Under the pieces are notes generated by a model. The model made no database searches and had not been told where the DNA came from. It saw only the letters and a program-made list of their open reading frames with translations. This document shows, piece after piece, positions 1 through 9,067 of a DNA stretch of 64,000 bases (within the stretch, counting starts at the first letter, position 1; each line of letters opens with the position of its first letter). Origin of the DNA: an uncultured Bacteroides sp. (GTDB lineage: Bacteria > Bacteroidota > Bacteroidia > Bacteroidales > Bacteroidaceae); contig USPQ01000005.1 in NCBI GenBank assembly GCA_900556625.1, positions 1-64,000 of the forward strand. The letters are read 5' to 3'. The translations under genes were made by a program, and so were the position numbers.

Positions 1-23
1 TCAACAATATACATTATTAATAT

Positions 24-1715
24 ATGGCTGCTGACGATAAAAAAATTATCTTCTCGATGGTTGGAGTAAGCAAAGCTTTCCAGCCCAATAAGAATGTGTT
101 GAAGGACATCTACCTGTCATTCTTCTATGGAGCTAAGATCGGTATAATCGGTCTGAACGGCTCCGGTAAATCTACCTTGTTGAAGATTATTGCAGGTTTG
201 GAGAAATCCTATCAGGGAGAAGTTGTATTCTCGCCGGGATATTCTGTGGGTTATCTGGCGCAGGAACCCTATTTGGACAACACAAAAACGGTAAAAGAAG
301 TAGTAATGGAAGGCGTTCAACCCATTGTGGACGCACTTACGGAATACGAAGAAATCAACCAGAAATTCGCTCTGCCTGAATACTATGAGGATCAGGATAA
401 GATGGATGCTCTTTTCACCCGTCAAGGAGAGTTGCAGGATATCATTGATGCGACAGACGCATGGAATCTGGATAGCAAACTGGAGCGTGCGATGGACGCC
501 CTTCGCTGTCCGCCCGAAGATCAGCCGGTGGCAAATCTCTCCGGAGGAGAGCGTCGTCGTGTCGCCCTCTGCCGCTTGTTGTTGCAAAAGCCTGATATTC
601 TGTTGCTTGACGAGCCTACCAACCACTTGGACGCAGAGTCTATCGACTGGTTGGAACAACATCTCCAACAGTATGAGGGAACAGTTATTGCAGTGACGCA
701 CGACCGTTATTTCCTCGACCATGTTGCCGGATGGATTCTCGAACTGGATCGTGGTGAAGGCATTCCCTGGAAAGGTAACTACTCTTCCTGGTTGGAACAA
801 AAGACCAAACGTATGGAAATGGAGGAGAAGACAGCCAGCAAACGCCGTAAGACCTTGGAGCGTGAGTTGGAATGGGTGCGTATGGCTCCTAAAGCCCGTC
901 AGGCAAAGGGTAAGGCACGTCTTAACTCTTACGACAAACTCTTGAATGAGGATGTGAAAGAGAAGGAAGAAAAACTTGAAATCTTCATTCCTAACGGTCC
1001 TCGTTTGGGCAACAAAGTCATTGAAGCCAAGCACGTGGCGAAGGCATACGGAGACAAACTGTTGTTTGACGATTTGAACTTTATGCTGCCTCCTAACGGT
1101 ATTGTCGGTGTGATTGGCCCTAACGGTGCAGGAAAAACAACGCTGTTCCGCCTGATCATGGGGCTGGAATCGGTAGACAAAGGCGAATTTGAAGTAGGAG
1201 AGACTGTAAAGGTGGCGTACGTCGACCAGCAACATAAGGATATTGATCCGAATAAGAGTGTCTATCAGGTTATTTCGGGTGGCAATGAATTGCTTCGTAT
1301 GGGTGGACGTGATGTGAATGCTCGTGCATATCTTTCACGTTTCAATTTCTCCGGAGCCGATCAGGAAAAACTTTGCGGAGTATTGTCCGGTGGTGAAAGG
1401 AACCGTCTGCACTTGGCGATGGCACTGAAGGAAGAAGGGAACGTGCTGTTGCTCGACGAACCTACCAATGACATCGACGTGAATACATTGCGGGCATTAG
1501 AAGAGGGATTGGAAGATTTCGCCGGTTGTGCGGTTGTTATTTCCCACGACCGCTGGTTCCTCGACCGTATCTGTACGCACATCCTTGCTTTCGAAGGCGA
1601 TTCCAATGTATTCTACTTTGAGGGTTCTTATTCCGAATACGAGGAAAATAAATTGAAACGTTTAGGCAATGAAGAACCCAAGCGTGTTCGTTACAGAAAG
1701 TTAATGACTGACTAG
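24..1715 (+). CDS. ettA: Energy-dependent translational throttle protein EttA (ABC-F ATPase)
   Basis: Soluble ABC-F protein of 563 residues, close to the usual ~555. It has two ATPase cassettes and no membrane segment. Cassette 1 has a Walker A (GLNGSGKST, residues 43-51), an LSGGERRR signature and DEPTNHLD. Cassette 2 has GPNGAGKTT, LSGGERNR and DEPTNDID; the TND form of the second Walker B and the basic linker between the cassettes are typical of EttA. Family knowledge: EttA binds the ribosomal E site and gates entry into elongation according to the ATP/ADP ratio. The ATG at 24 sits in an AT-rich leader cut short by the window edge, so no promoter can be judged. A hairpin terminator follows. 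Other ABC-F subfamilies are less likely given length and motifs. Confidence 0.95.
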   Translation: MAADDKKIIFSMVGVSKAFQPNKNVLKDIYLSFFYGAKIGIIGLNGSGKSTLLKIIAGLEKSYQGEVVFSPGYSVGYLAQEPYLDNTKTVKEVVMEGVQPIVDALTEYEEINQKFALPEYYEDQDKMDALFTRQGELQDIIDATDAWNLDSKLERAMDALRCPPEDQPVANLSGGERRRVALCRLLLQKPDILLLDEPTNHLDAESIDWLEQHLQQYEGTVIAVTHDRYFLDHVAGWILELDRGEGIPWKGNYSSWLEQKTKRMEMEEKTASKRRKTLERELEWVRMAPKARQAKGKARLNSYDKLLNEDVKEKEEKLEIFIPNGPRLGNKVIEAKHVAKAYGDKLLFDDLNFMLPPNGIVGVIGPNGAGKTTLFRLIMGLESVDKGEFEVGETVKVAYVDQQHKDIDPNKSVYQVISGGNELLRMGGRDVNARAYLSRFNFSGADQEKLCGVLSGGERNRLHLAMALKEEGNVLLLDEPTNDIDVNTLRALEEGLEDFAGCAVVISHDRWFLDRICTHILAFEGDSNVFYFEGSYSEYEENKLKRLGNEEPKRVRYRKLMTD

Positions 1716-1762
1716 AGAAAGTAATAGACTGAAATAATTCTAATACTTTCAGTTTCAAAATA

Positions 1763-1798
1763 AAAGGCTCTACAAGCATTGTAGAGCCTTTATTGTTT
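1763..1798 (+). terminator. Rho-independent terminator of ettA
   Basis: A near-perfect stem of about 13 bp with a three-base loop (arms 1763-1775 and 1779-1791) is followed by a T-rich stretch. It lies about 50 bp after the ettA stop. Confidence 0.85.
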
Positions 1799-1872
1799 TA
1801 TAACGCAATAAAATGTTTATCTCTCTTAAAATTTTGTAGTATAATCGTAACGTAGTTCTAAATAATATTAAT

Positions 1873-1880
1873 TATATTTG
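1873..1880 (+). promoter_or_regulatory. Bacteroides -7 promoter box for the TonB receptor
   Basis: TATATTTG matches the TAnnTTTG consensus and lies 48 bp upstream of the ATG at 1928. No clear -33 TTTG is visible, so the strength is unknown. Confidence 0.55.
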
Positions 1881-1927
1881 CCGCAGTTTTAAGATCAAAC
1901 AATTAGTATTAACTAATCAATTACATT

Positions 1928-4900
1928 ATGCAAAAGAGAATGCGATCTTTTTTAGTAGTAGCGATGCTGATGCTTATTGCTACAGTAAATGCACAAGTTA
2001 CGACTTCCAGCATAGCGGGTAAGGTAACAGCGCAGAAGGAGCCTATCATAGGCGCGACGGTAGTAGCTATACATGAGGCCTCTGGAACCCGTTATGGAGC
2101 AATAACAAATATAGACGGGCGATTTATGATGCAAGGTATGCGTGCCGGCGGTCCTTATAAAGTTGAAGTTTCCTACGTGGGATATAGCACTGCGGTTTTC
2201 AATAAGATTAATCTTCAATTAGGAGAAACCTACCAGTTGGATATTCAGTTAAAAGAATCCTCAGAATTATTGGATGAGGTTGTTGTTACAGGTCAGAAAG
2301 GTGTGGCAGCCAGTCGTACTGGAGCTGCAACCAGCTTTTCTTTAAAGAATATAGAATCAGTGCCGACAATGAGCCGTAGTCTGAATGACATCACGCGTCT
2401 GACTCCGCAGGCTACTGTAAATTCCAATGGTGCGATTTCTTTTGCAGGTGCCAACAACCGCTATAATAGCTTCCAAATTGATGGAGCAATGAATAATGAC
2501 GTGTTCGGCCTTACTTCCAATGGAACGAACGGAGGACAAGCTAGCGTTGAACCGGTTTCATTAGAGACGATTGAACAGATTCAGATAAATATCGCGCCTT
2601 TTGACGTTCGCCAGTCAGGTTTTACCGGTGGTGGAATTAATGCAATTACTAAGTCTGGTACAAATAAGTTTCACGGTTCCGCATATTTCTTTGGAAATAC
2701 ACAAGCTTTGATCGGAACTACTGCCGGAGAGATGGAAGAAGGGAAGAAACGTACAAAATTAGATAAACAGCATGATTATCAATGGGGTGTAACGATTGGT
2801 GGTCCTATTATTAAAGACAAACTATTCTTCTTTGCCAATTACGAAAAAACGGATAAATCTTATCCGACAGCATATAATGTTGGTGATGGTTCCGATTTCA
2901 CACTTGAGGAGACGCAGCGCGTATTGAATATTTTGAAGGATAAAACAGGTGGTAAATATAATGCTAATTTTGATCCGAAAGATATCTATACACGTTCAGA
3001 TAAAGTAGGAACGAAAATAGACTGGAATATAAATGATCGTAATAAATTTACGGCTCGTTATAGTTTTGTAGGAGCACAACGTTATAATTTCTCTCGTTCA
3101 TACTCAAAACTGAATGCTTCCGATGTAGCGTTTGTTTTTACCAATAAGACACATTCACTGACTGCCGAATTGAATTCCCGTATTGGTGATAATATGAATA
3201 ATGAAGCTCGTTTTTCATATGTACGTGTACGTGATAACCGTGAGCCTCAAGGGGATATATTCCCGGCAATCACCGTAAAGAAAGGGGCATCTTCAATGCT
3301 ATTGGGTACGGAATACTCTTCTTGTGCAAATCGTTTGGATCAGGACATTTTTACATTATCAGATAACTTCTCTGTATTGTTAGGTAATCACTCATTGATA
3401 TTCGGTACTCATAATGAGATGTATCAATTTGAGAATTTGTTTATTCAGAATCTCTATGGTGCTTATACTTTTAACAGCATTGATGACTTAGAAAATGGAG
3501 TCGTTAATAACTATTACTACGGTCGTTCAAAGGTTGATGTAACGGGTAGGGACGATTGGGCTCCTAGTTTCGGAGCTATGCAGTTAGGATTTTATGCTCA
3601 AGACACTTGGAATGCTACCAACCGGTTTACATTGACGTATGGTATTCGTATGGATATCCCCATTTTTTTGGATACTCCTACAAAAAACGATACTTTCAAC
3701 AATACGGATATAGCTAAAAATTATGGTGTTTATACTAATCGTAAACTGAGTAGTACTCCCTTGTGGTCTCCGCGTTTGGGATTCCGTTGGAAATTGACTG
3801 ATGATGGAAGAGCCTTGTTGCGTGGCGGACTCGGTGTTTTCACAGGTCGTATACCTTTTGTATGGTTAAGCAATAGTTTCTCAAATACAGGTATGGAATT
3901 TGAGAAGTACTCTTTATATAGTAACGATATAAAGAAATTGGGTGATGCTTTCTATTTCAATACTGATCCCAAAGGACAGGCTGAAATGTTACAAAATGCA
4001 ACGGCATCTACAACAGAGGTGGATGTCTTTTCTAAAGACTTTAAATTCGCCCAGAACCTTCGTGCTAATTTGGCTTTCGAATATATGCTTCCGGGCGATG
4101 TAAAGATGACATTGGAAGGTCTTTATTCAAAGACGTTGAATGATATATATTATCGCAATTTGAATTATGAGATGGATGGTGATGCTACTGTCGGTTCTAC
4201 TTATCCGTCGCTTTCTTTTGATAACCGACCTATGTTTAAAAAGCAAAATGCCGGATACACTGACATAATGTTGTTGGACAATACAAGTAAAGGCTATACC
4301 TATAATGTGTCTCTCAAACTGGAAAAATCATTTAACTTCGGTCTGGATGTAATGGCAGCTTACACTTATGGAGAAAGTAAGTCTATCAACTCTGCGACTT
4401 CTTCCGTAGCCTATTCAAACTGGAGATATAATGAGACAACAGGTAATTCGAATGCTCCGGAGCTGAGTGTATCCGATTATAGTATCCCGCATCGCATTGT
4501 GGCATCTCTATCTTATGGCAAGGAATATGCCAAACGTTTTAAATCAACGGTCAGTCTGGTATATACAGGTCAGTCGGGTGCTCCATATAATGTGACTTAT
4601 TACGGTGATTTGAATGGTGACGGTAGTAATGGTAATGATTTGGTTTTTATTCCTACAGATGAGCAGATTGATGCGATGCAGTTTAAGGCTACACCGAAAC
4701 TGGATGCAGATCAGCAAAAAGCAGACTTGAAAGCATTCTTGGGCAGTGCGAAGTATCTCAAAGACCATCGTGGTGAGTATTATGAAAGAAACTCAGACCG
4801 TATGTCTTTTGAGCATCATTTTGATTTCCGTTTCTTGCAAGATTTTAAATTCAGAGTAGCTAAAGAAACACATACTTTGCAATTCTCTGTTGATATAATG

Positions 4901-5092
4901 AATGTTGGTAACTTGCTTAATAGAAAATGGGGACTTGAAAGTTATATGTCCAATAATTCATATTCTCCTATCACATACTCAAAAGGAGGCGAATTTCAAT
5001 ATACTCAAGGAGATAAATACGATCCGTTTAAAGAGATCTCAAACATAAGCTCTCGATGGAGATGTCAACTTGGTTTAAGATATATATTCTAA
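1928..5092 (+). CDS. TonB-dependent receptor, Oar-like, with carboxypeptidase-like regulatory domain
   Basis: Outer-membrane active transporter of 1054 residues. Seen: a signal peptide ending near NAQ (about residue 22), a carboxypeptidase-regulatory-like beta domain (about 28-110, ITNIDGRFMMQGM), a LLDEVVVTG motif near 113-121, a plug domain (about 125-240), and a long beta barrel ending in aromatic GLRYIF. This layout matches the Oar/cell-envelope TonB receptors of Bacteroidetes. There is no SusD-like lipoprotein or glycoside hydrolase beside it, so it is not part of an obvious polysaccharide utilisation locus, and the substrate cannot be named. It is transcribed alone, between a terminator at 1763 and a shared terminator at 5113. 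The family assignment is firm; the ligand is unknown. Confidence 0.92.
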   Translation: MQKRMRSFLVVAMLMLIATVNAQVTTSSIAGKVTAQKEPIIGATVVAIHEASGTRYGAITNIDGRFMMQGMRAGGPYKVEVSYVGYSTAVFNKINLQLGETYQLDIQLKESSELLDEVVVTGQKGVAASRTGAATSFSLKNIESVPTMSRSLNDITRLTPQATVNSNGAISFAGANNRYNSFQIDGAMNNDVFGLTSNGTNGGQASVEPVSLETIEQIQINIAPFDVRQSGFTGGGINAITKSGTNKFHGSAYFFGNTQALIGTTAGEMEEGKKRTKLDKQHDYQWGVTIGGPIIKDKLFFFANYEKTDKSYPTAYNVGDGSDFTLEETQRVLNILKDKTGGKYNANFDPKDIYTRSDKVGTKIDWNINDRNKFTARYSFVGAQRYNFSRSYSKLNASDVAFVFTNKTHSLTAELNSRIGDNMNNEARFSYVRVRDNREPQGDIFPAITVKKGASSMLLGTEYSSCANRLDQDIFTLSDNFSVLLGNHSLIFGTHNEMYQFENLFIQNLYGAYTFNSIDDLENGVVNNYYYGRSKVDVTGRDDWAPSFGAMQLGFYAQDTWNATNRFTLTYGIRMDIPIFLDTPTKNDTFNNTDIAKNYGVYTNRKLSSTPLWSPRLGFRWKLTDDGRALLRGGLGVFTGRIPFVWLSNSFSNTGMEFEKYSLYSNDIKKLGDAFYFNTDPKGQAEMLQNATASTTEVDVFSKDFKFAQNLRANLAFEYMLPGDVKMTLEGLYSKTLNDIYYRNLNYEMDGDATVGSTYPSLSFDNRPMFKKQNAGYTDIMLLDNTSKGYTYNVSLKLEKSFNFGLDVMAAYTYGESKSINSATSSVAYSNWRYNETTGNSNAPELSVSDYSIPHRIVASLSYGKEYAKRFKSTVSLVYTGQSGAPYNVTYYGDLNGDGSNGNDLVFIPTDEQIDAMQFKATPKLDADQQKADLKAFLGSAKYLKDHRGEYYERNSDRMSFEHHFDFRFLQDFKFRVAKETHTLQFSVDIMNVGNLLNRKWGLESYMSNNSYSPITYSKGGEFQYTQGDKYDPFKEISNISSRWRCQLGLRYIF

Positions 5093-5112
5093 GACGAAGT
5101 ATATCATAAGGA

Positions 5113-5155
5113 AAAGCCGGATAGACAAATAAGTCTGTTCGGCTTTCTTTTTTTT
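5113..5155. terminator. Bidirectional terminator between convergent genes
   Basis: Arms 5113-5126 and 5133-5146 pair through outer AAAGCCG/CGGCTTT and inner AGAC/GTCT blocks, with a T-run to the right and A-rich sequence to the left. It lies between the stop codons of the TonB receptor (+) and the EEP protein (-). Confidence 0.75.
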
Positions 5156-6302
5156 ATAGCTTCATCCTCATCACCACCGGATTATGATCGCTATAACTCC
5201 AGTCCGGTGAAAAGTAATCCGTACTTTTCAGTTCCGGAGAGTGGAGGACATAGTCGATTCTTAGTAAATGCTTGAAAAATTTGAAAGTATACATATAGCC
5301 ATGTCCGCTTGTCTGGAAGCCATCTTGCAGTTTGTTACCTTTCTTATCACCTTTCTTATTACCTTTCTTGTCACCTTTCTTGTCACCTTTTATGGTGTGA
5401 TAGACATAAGAAGACGGTAGAGAGTTGAAGTCGCCGCAAACGAGGGTAGGATGGGGGGAGTCGGCTATCAGTTGTTTGAGGACATCAGCTTGCCCGGCAC
5501 GTTTCCGGAAGTTCTCGTGCAGACCGTCTATCAGAGTCAGAGCGGCACGTTCCGCTTTTTGGGTATCCTCCTTGTAAAGCTCTTTTTCCAGTTTTCTTTT
5601 GTTACGGGTCACTTCCGTTGTTTGCAGATGATTATTAAACAGGCGGATCGTGCGACCGGGTATTTCGATGTCACACCACAGGCTGCAATTCTTAGAGTCA
5701 GGATAGGTGATAAGACTCTGTTCCCTGATAGGATAACGGCTGAAAACAGCCAGTTGCAAAAGCTCCTTTCCTTCGGGAGCGGAAGGAACATACTGATACG
5801 GCCAGTTAGAAAAAGCGGCACATACACTGTCAATGTTAAATGAGGAATTGATACCGACCTCCTGCAAGCAGAGGATATCCGCTTGCAGATTCTGCATTTG
5901 AGTAGCAATACCTTTGCAGGAATACCCCATGTGTTCGTGGTTGAAAGCATCCACATTGTAAGTCGCTACGGTCAATATTCCGGGTGTATAGGTTCCCAGC
6001 TTGGCTATCGGCTCCGAAGCCGGGCTGAAAAGAGGAAACTGAAGGACGCAACTTATATACCCCCAATTACCGAATAAAGCAATGAGAGAAAGGAAAACCC
6101 AACACCGCCAGCGGATCGTCCAATAAATGGCAAAAGCCAGATTAGCCAATAAAAGTACAGGCAACCCCAGACCGATAAAAGGGATAAGTTTGAAACTCTC
6201 CGGTGCAGTGTTTCCGGCAAAAGCACCCACTAGGGTAACACCTGCCAAAACACCTGTCAGCAGGATAGAAAAATAGTAGAACAGTCTATAAAAGGCTTTC
6301 AT
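5154..6302 (-). CDS. Membrane-anchored endonuclease/exonuclease/phosphatase-family protein
   Basis: 382 residues with about three N-terminal membrane segments (roughly residues 5-95) and then an EEP (DNase I-like) domain. Visible catalytic motifs, in order: YNVDAFN, LQEV, NNHLQT, CGDFNS, RIDYVLHS and SDHNPV, which together give the metal-binding and histidine residues of the fold. Family members hydrolyse phosphodiesters in nucleic acids, lipids or phosphoinositides; the substrate is not predictable here. Just after the CGDFNS motif the protein carries five tandem copies of a KKG(D/N) tetrapeptide, encoded by a 12-bp repeat, which look like an expandable surface loop. It lies 54 bp downstream of the hybrid kinase on the same strand, so cotranscription is possible. 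Confidence 0.85.
   Translation of the reverse strand: MKAFYRLFYYFSILLTGVLAGVTLVGAFAGNTAPESFKLIPFIGLGLPVLLLANLAFAIYWTIRWRCWVFLSLIALFGNWGYISCVLQFPLFSPASEPIAKLGTYTPGILTVATYNVDAFNHEHMGYSCKGIATQMQNLQADILCLQEVGINSSFNIDSVCAAFSNWPYQYVPSAPEGKELLQLAVFSRYPIREQSLITYPDSKNCSLWCDIEIPGRTIRLFNNHLQTTEVTRNKRKLEKELYKEDTQKAERAALTLIDGLHENFRKRAGQADVLKQLIADSPHPTLVCGDFNSLPSSYVYHTIKGDKKGDKKGNKKGDKKGNKLQDGFQTSGHGYMYTFKFFKHLLRIDYVLHSPELKSTDYFSPDWSYSDHNPVVMRMKL
5332..5391 (-). repeat. Five in-frame 12-bp tandem repeats
   Basis: Five contiguous units of the form TTRTYACCTTTC (plus-strand reading) begin at 5332, 5344, 5356, 5368 and 5380. They encode K-K-G-D/N units inside the EEP protein. The unit length is a multiple of three, so copy-number change would keep the frame. 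Confidence 0.9.
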
Positions 6303-6356
6303 AATAATCTTAATAATCTTACTTTATCCTCACATAATATTCTGATTCGGGCACAG

Positions 6357-9023
6357 TCATTCCGTCGTCAGCCACTTATTGATTACCTCTTTCAGTTTCG
6401 ACTGAGCTATCGGTTTCGCTATGAAGTCATTGCAACCCGCTTCCATCGCGGCTTTCACATCATGCTCATAGGCAAAAGCACTCTGAGCGATAATAGGGAC
6501 CGTAGCAGACAGTTCGCGAATAATCTTGGTAGCCTCCAGTCCATCCAGATTCGGCATTTTGATATCCATCAAGACCAGATCCGGCTTCACCTCATCGTAC
6601 AAGAGAACCGCTTCCATACCATCGTTAGCACGGACGAGACGATACTGCTTGCCTAGAATAGCGTTCAGTAAATCATAGTTACTGTCCGTATCTTCGGCAA
6701 TCAGGATACAGACCTGTTTCGTCATATGTATCTTTTCCTTTCCCGTTCCTTCATTCGCGGATATGCCGTTTCCACTCTGCGGCACCTCCTCTTTGTAGAG
6801 CACTGTCTTCATCTCCGAATCGACCTCTTTGGGCGTTTCCTGTGTGCTGTACGGCAAAGTAAACGTAAACGTTGTGCCCACGCCCACTATTGAACTGACG
6901 GAAATCTGTCCGCCGAGCCGTTCCACGATAGACTTGCAGATAGACAATCCCAGTCCCGTCCCTTGAGCATGATTATTCAATTTGGCAAAACGCTCGAACA
7001 CACGTCCCACCTTTTCCGGTTCGATTCCCGTGCCCGTATCCGTTACATGAAATACGATCTGACCATCCACCAACTCATAACCGTACTTGATACTACCTTC
7101 CTTCGTAAACTTTACCGCATTCCCGATCAGGTTCGAAATCACCTGGAACACACGGTTCTTGTCCGTCTCTATCCGCAGGCTTTCGTCCGAAGGCTCATAG
7201 ACAAGTTGCACACCCTCCGGTGTGCGGAATATATGCGCATCATGTATCTCCTGACACAAATTATGCAGACTCGTAAGTCCAAATGAAAACTCAATCGTTC
7301 CCGACTCAATCTTCGAAAGATCGAGAATCTCGTTAATCAGTTGCAACAGACGCTCGTTGTTGGCTTCCACAATCTGATAATACGTTTTCCGTTCTTCCGC
7401 GTCATCACTTTCAGTTATCAGATGCGAAAAACCGACAATCGCGTTCAGCGGTGTGCGGATCTCATGACTCATATTGGCGAGGAAAGCCGATTTCAGATTG
7501 TCGGACATCTCCGCTTTCTCCTTCGACAACTGGAGTTCCCGCTTTATCATCTCCAGCTCCGTGATATCCCACTCAATGCTGACGATGATAGGAGAGGACA
7601 ACTCGTCACCATCCACCTTAATCTTCCGTTTGTCAAGAATAATCAGATTTCCGTTCCTGTCCTTTCCCTCAGCGATCCAATGCAGTCCTTTTCCGGTAGC
7701 AGCTACCTCAATATCCTCCTGCCTCTTCTTTTCCGCTACAATCGGCGGATAGAAGTCATAGTCATTCTTACCCACCGGATTATCACTGAAATGATCGCGG
7801 TTGTACGATTCCCGGTTTCGATATACATATTTGAAATCATTGTTAATCTCTTTCACCACAATCCCTGCGGGGAGATTATTGATCGTCGTATCCATAATCC
7901 GGTTGAGCCGTTTGATCTGCGCCTCATACCTCATTCTTTCCGAAATGTCATGAGCGAACGACCAGAAACTCTCTTCACCGGAATCACTGATAACGTTGTA
8001 CATCGTACATTCGTAAGCCAGAATATCCTTATGAATTCTGGAGGGATGATGCGCGATAAACGTATTGCTGCCGTTCTGCACCGCATTCCTGCACCGTTTC
8101 TGCCAAGCCTCTTCGGTCGGCATATCTGCAACGATATTATAGATTTTCAGCCGGCTGATGTCCGTATTATCCACCAGACCGTGATTGTACAGAAAACGTC
8201 GGTTGGCAAAGATCACCGTGCCGTCGGGTTTGGCGGCAAAGATACTCTCTTTCGCATTATTAATGGCATGAGTCAGTGTATTGATATCATTCCTCCGGTG
8301 TTGGAGAACAGTGATATTCTGGATATACCCTTCTATATTGCAACTGCCGTCGGGCAATTCCTCCCGCAGATAAGTCTGGATACGCACATAGAAAATATCC
8401 CCGTCCAGCTGGATCCGGTAACTGATACTTTCCTGATTGAATTCCGACACATTCTTTTCGCACCAATTCTCGAAAGCCGGGTGATCCTCCTCCATTATTA
8501 ACTGCTTGTACATATCGAAAGAGATATGCTGCACATCCTCCTTGCACAATACTCCCGTGTATCCTGTATAATGGAACACATTCTCCGTCGTATTATACGT
8601 CCAATGTCCGATTTGCGCCACCTTCTGAATCTCGCGCAACGTGCGGTTTGCCTGCTCCAACTGGCGTTTCACGTTACTTCTTTGCGTGATATCCCGATAT
8701 TGGCAAAGCACCATGTCGTTATACGGATACATGAGACACTTGAAATAGAATGTCTCATCCTTCAGCTCCAGCTTGAAGTTTTTGCTGACACTCCGCTGTT
8801 CCCCGATCACCGTCTCGAACACCGGCATTACCTTATCCCTTGTCCGCTCTGGCAAAAGTTCGAAGATATCCTTCCCTAAAAGAACTTCTTCCTGCAGAAA
8901 CCATAAATCGCAATGAGAATCGATATCCACGCAGATACCATTCCTGTCTATCAGCAACATTGTGTCTGCCGTCAGTTCTAGAATTCTTTGTGCATTGTTT
9001 GCATTGTGTAATGTTCTGTCCAT
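6357..9023 (-). CDS. Cytoplasmic multi-PAS hybrid sensor histidine kinase/response regulator
   Basis: 888 residues with no membrane segment. About four PAS/PAC-like modules occupy residues 10-500. A HisKA domain follows with phosphoacceptor His520 in NMSHEIRTPLN. The HATPase domain has its N box (NLIGNAVKF), a G1 box (DTGTGI) and a G2 box (GTGLGLSI). A C-terminal receiver domain has phosphoacceptor Asp820 in LMDIKMP and the conserved Lys in IAKPI. Family role: autophosphorylation and internal phosphotransfer to the receiver, with output through a partner, since no DNA-binding domain is present. It sits directly after the polysaccharide genes on the same strand (44 bp gap), so it may sense something linked to that pathway, but this is inference. 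The ATG at 9023 fits the start of the first PAS domain. Confidence 0.92.
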   Translation of the reverse strand: MDRTLHNANNAQRILELTADTMLLIDRNGICVDIDSHCDLWFLQEEVLLGKDIFELLPERTRDKVMPVFETVIGEQRSVSKNFKLELKDETFYFKCLMYPYNDMVLCQYRDITQRSNVKRQLEQANRTLREIQKVAQIGHWTYNTTENVFHYTGYTGVLCKEDVQHISFDMYKQLIMEEDHPAFENWCEKNVSEFNQESISYRIQLDGDIFYVRIQTYLREELPDGSCNIEGYIQNITVLQHRRNDINTLTHAINNAKESIFAAKPDGTVIFANRRFLYNHGLVDNTDISRLKIYNIVADMPTEEAWQKRCRNAVQNGSNTFIAHHPSRIHKDILAYECTMYNVISDSGEESFWSFAHDISERMRYEAQIKRLNRIMDTTINNLPAGIVVKEINNDFKYVYRNRESYNRDHFSDNPVGKNDYDFYPPIVAEKKRQEDIEVAATGKGLHWIAEGKDRNGNLIILDKRKIKVDGDELSSPIIVSIEWDITELEMIKRELQLSKEKAEMSDNLKSAFLANMSHEIRTPLNAIVGFSHLITESDDAEERKTYYQIVEANNERLLQLINEILDLSKIESGTIEFSFGLTSLHNLCQEIHDAHIFRTPEGVQLVYEPSDESLRIETDKNRVFQVISNLIGNAVKFTKEGSIKYGYELVDGQIVFHVTDTGTGIEPEKVGRVFERFAKLNNHAQGTGLGLSICKSIVERLGGQISVSSIVGVGTTFTFTLPYSTQETPKEVDSEMKTVLYKEEVPQSGNGISANEGTGKEKIHMTKQVCILIAEDTDSNYDLLNAILGKQYRLVRANDGMEAVLLYDEVKPDLVLMDIKMPNLDGLEATKIIRELSATVPIIAQSAFAYEHDVKAAMEAGCNDFIAKPIAQSKLKEVINKWLTTE

Positions 9024-9067
9024 GTATGATTTTTTTATAAGATAACAAAAGATATCTCAAATTGTTT

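Noticed and set aside
117..1235. Long minus-strand open frame opposite ettA
   Set aside because: It is the antisense shadow of a clearly functional ABC-F gene; its translation has no recognisable domain.
7341..8501. 386-codon plus-strand frame opposite the hybrid kinase
   Set aside because: Antisense of PAS/HisKA coding sequence, rich in His/Arg/Phe as shadow frames are.
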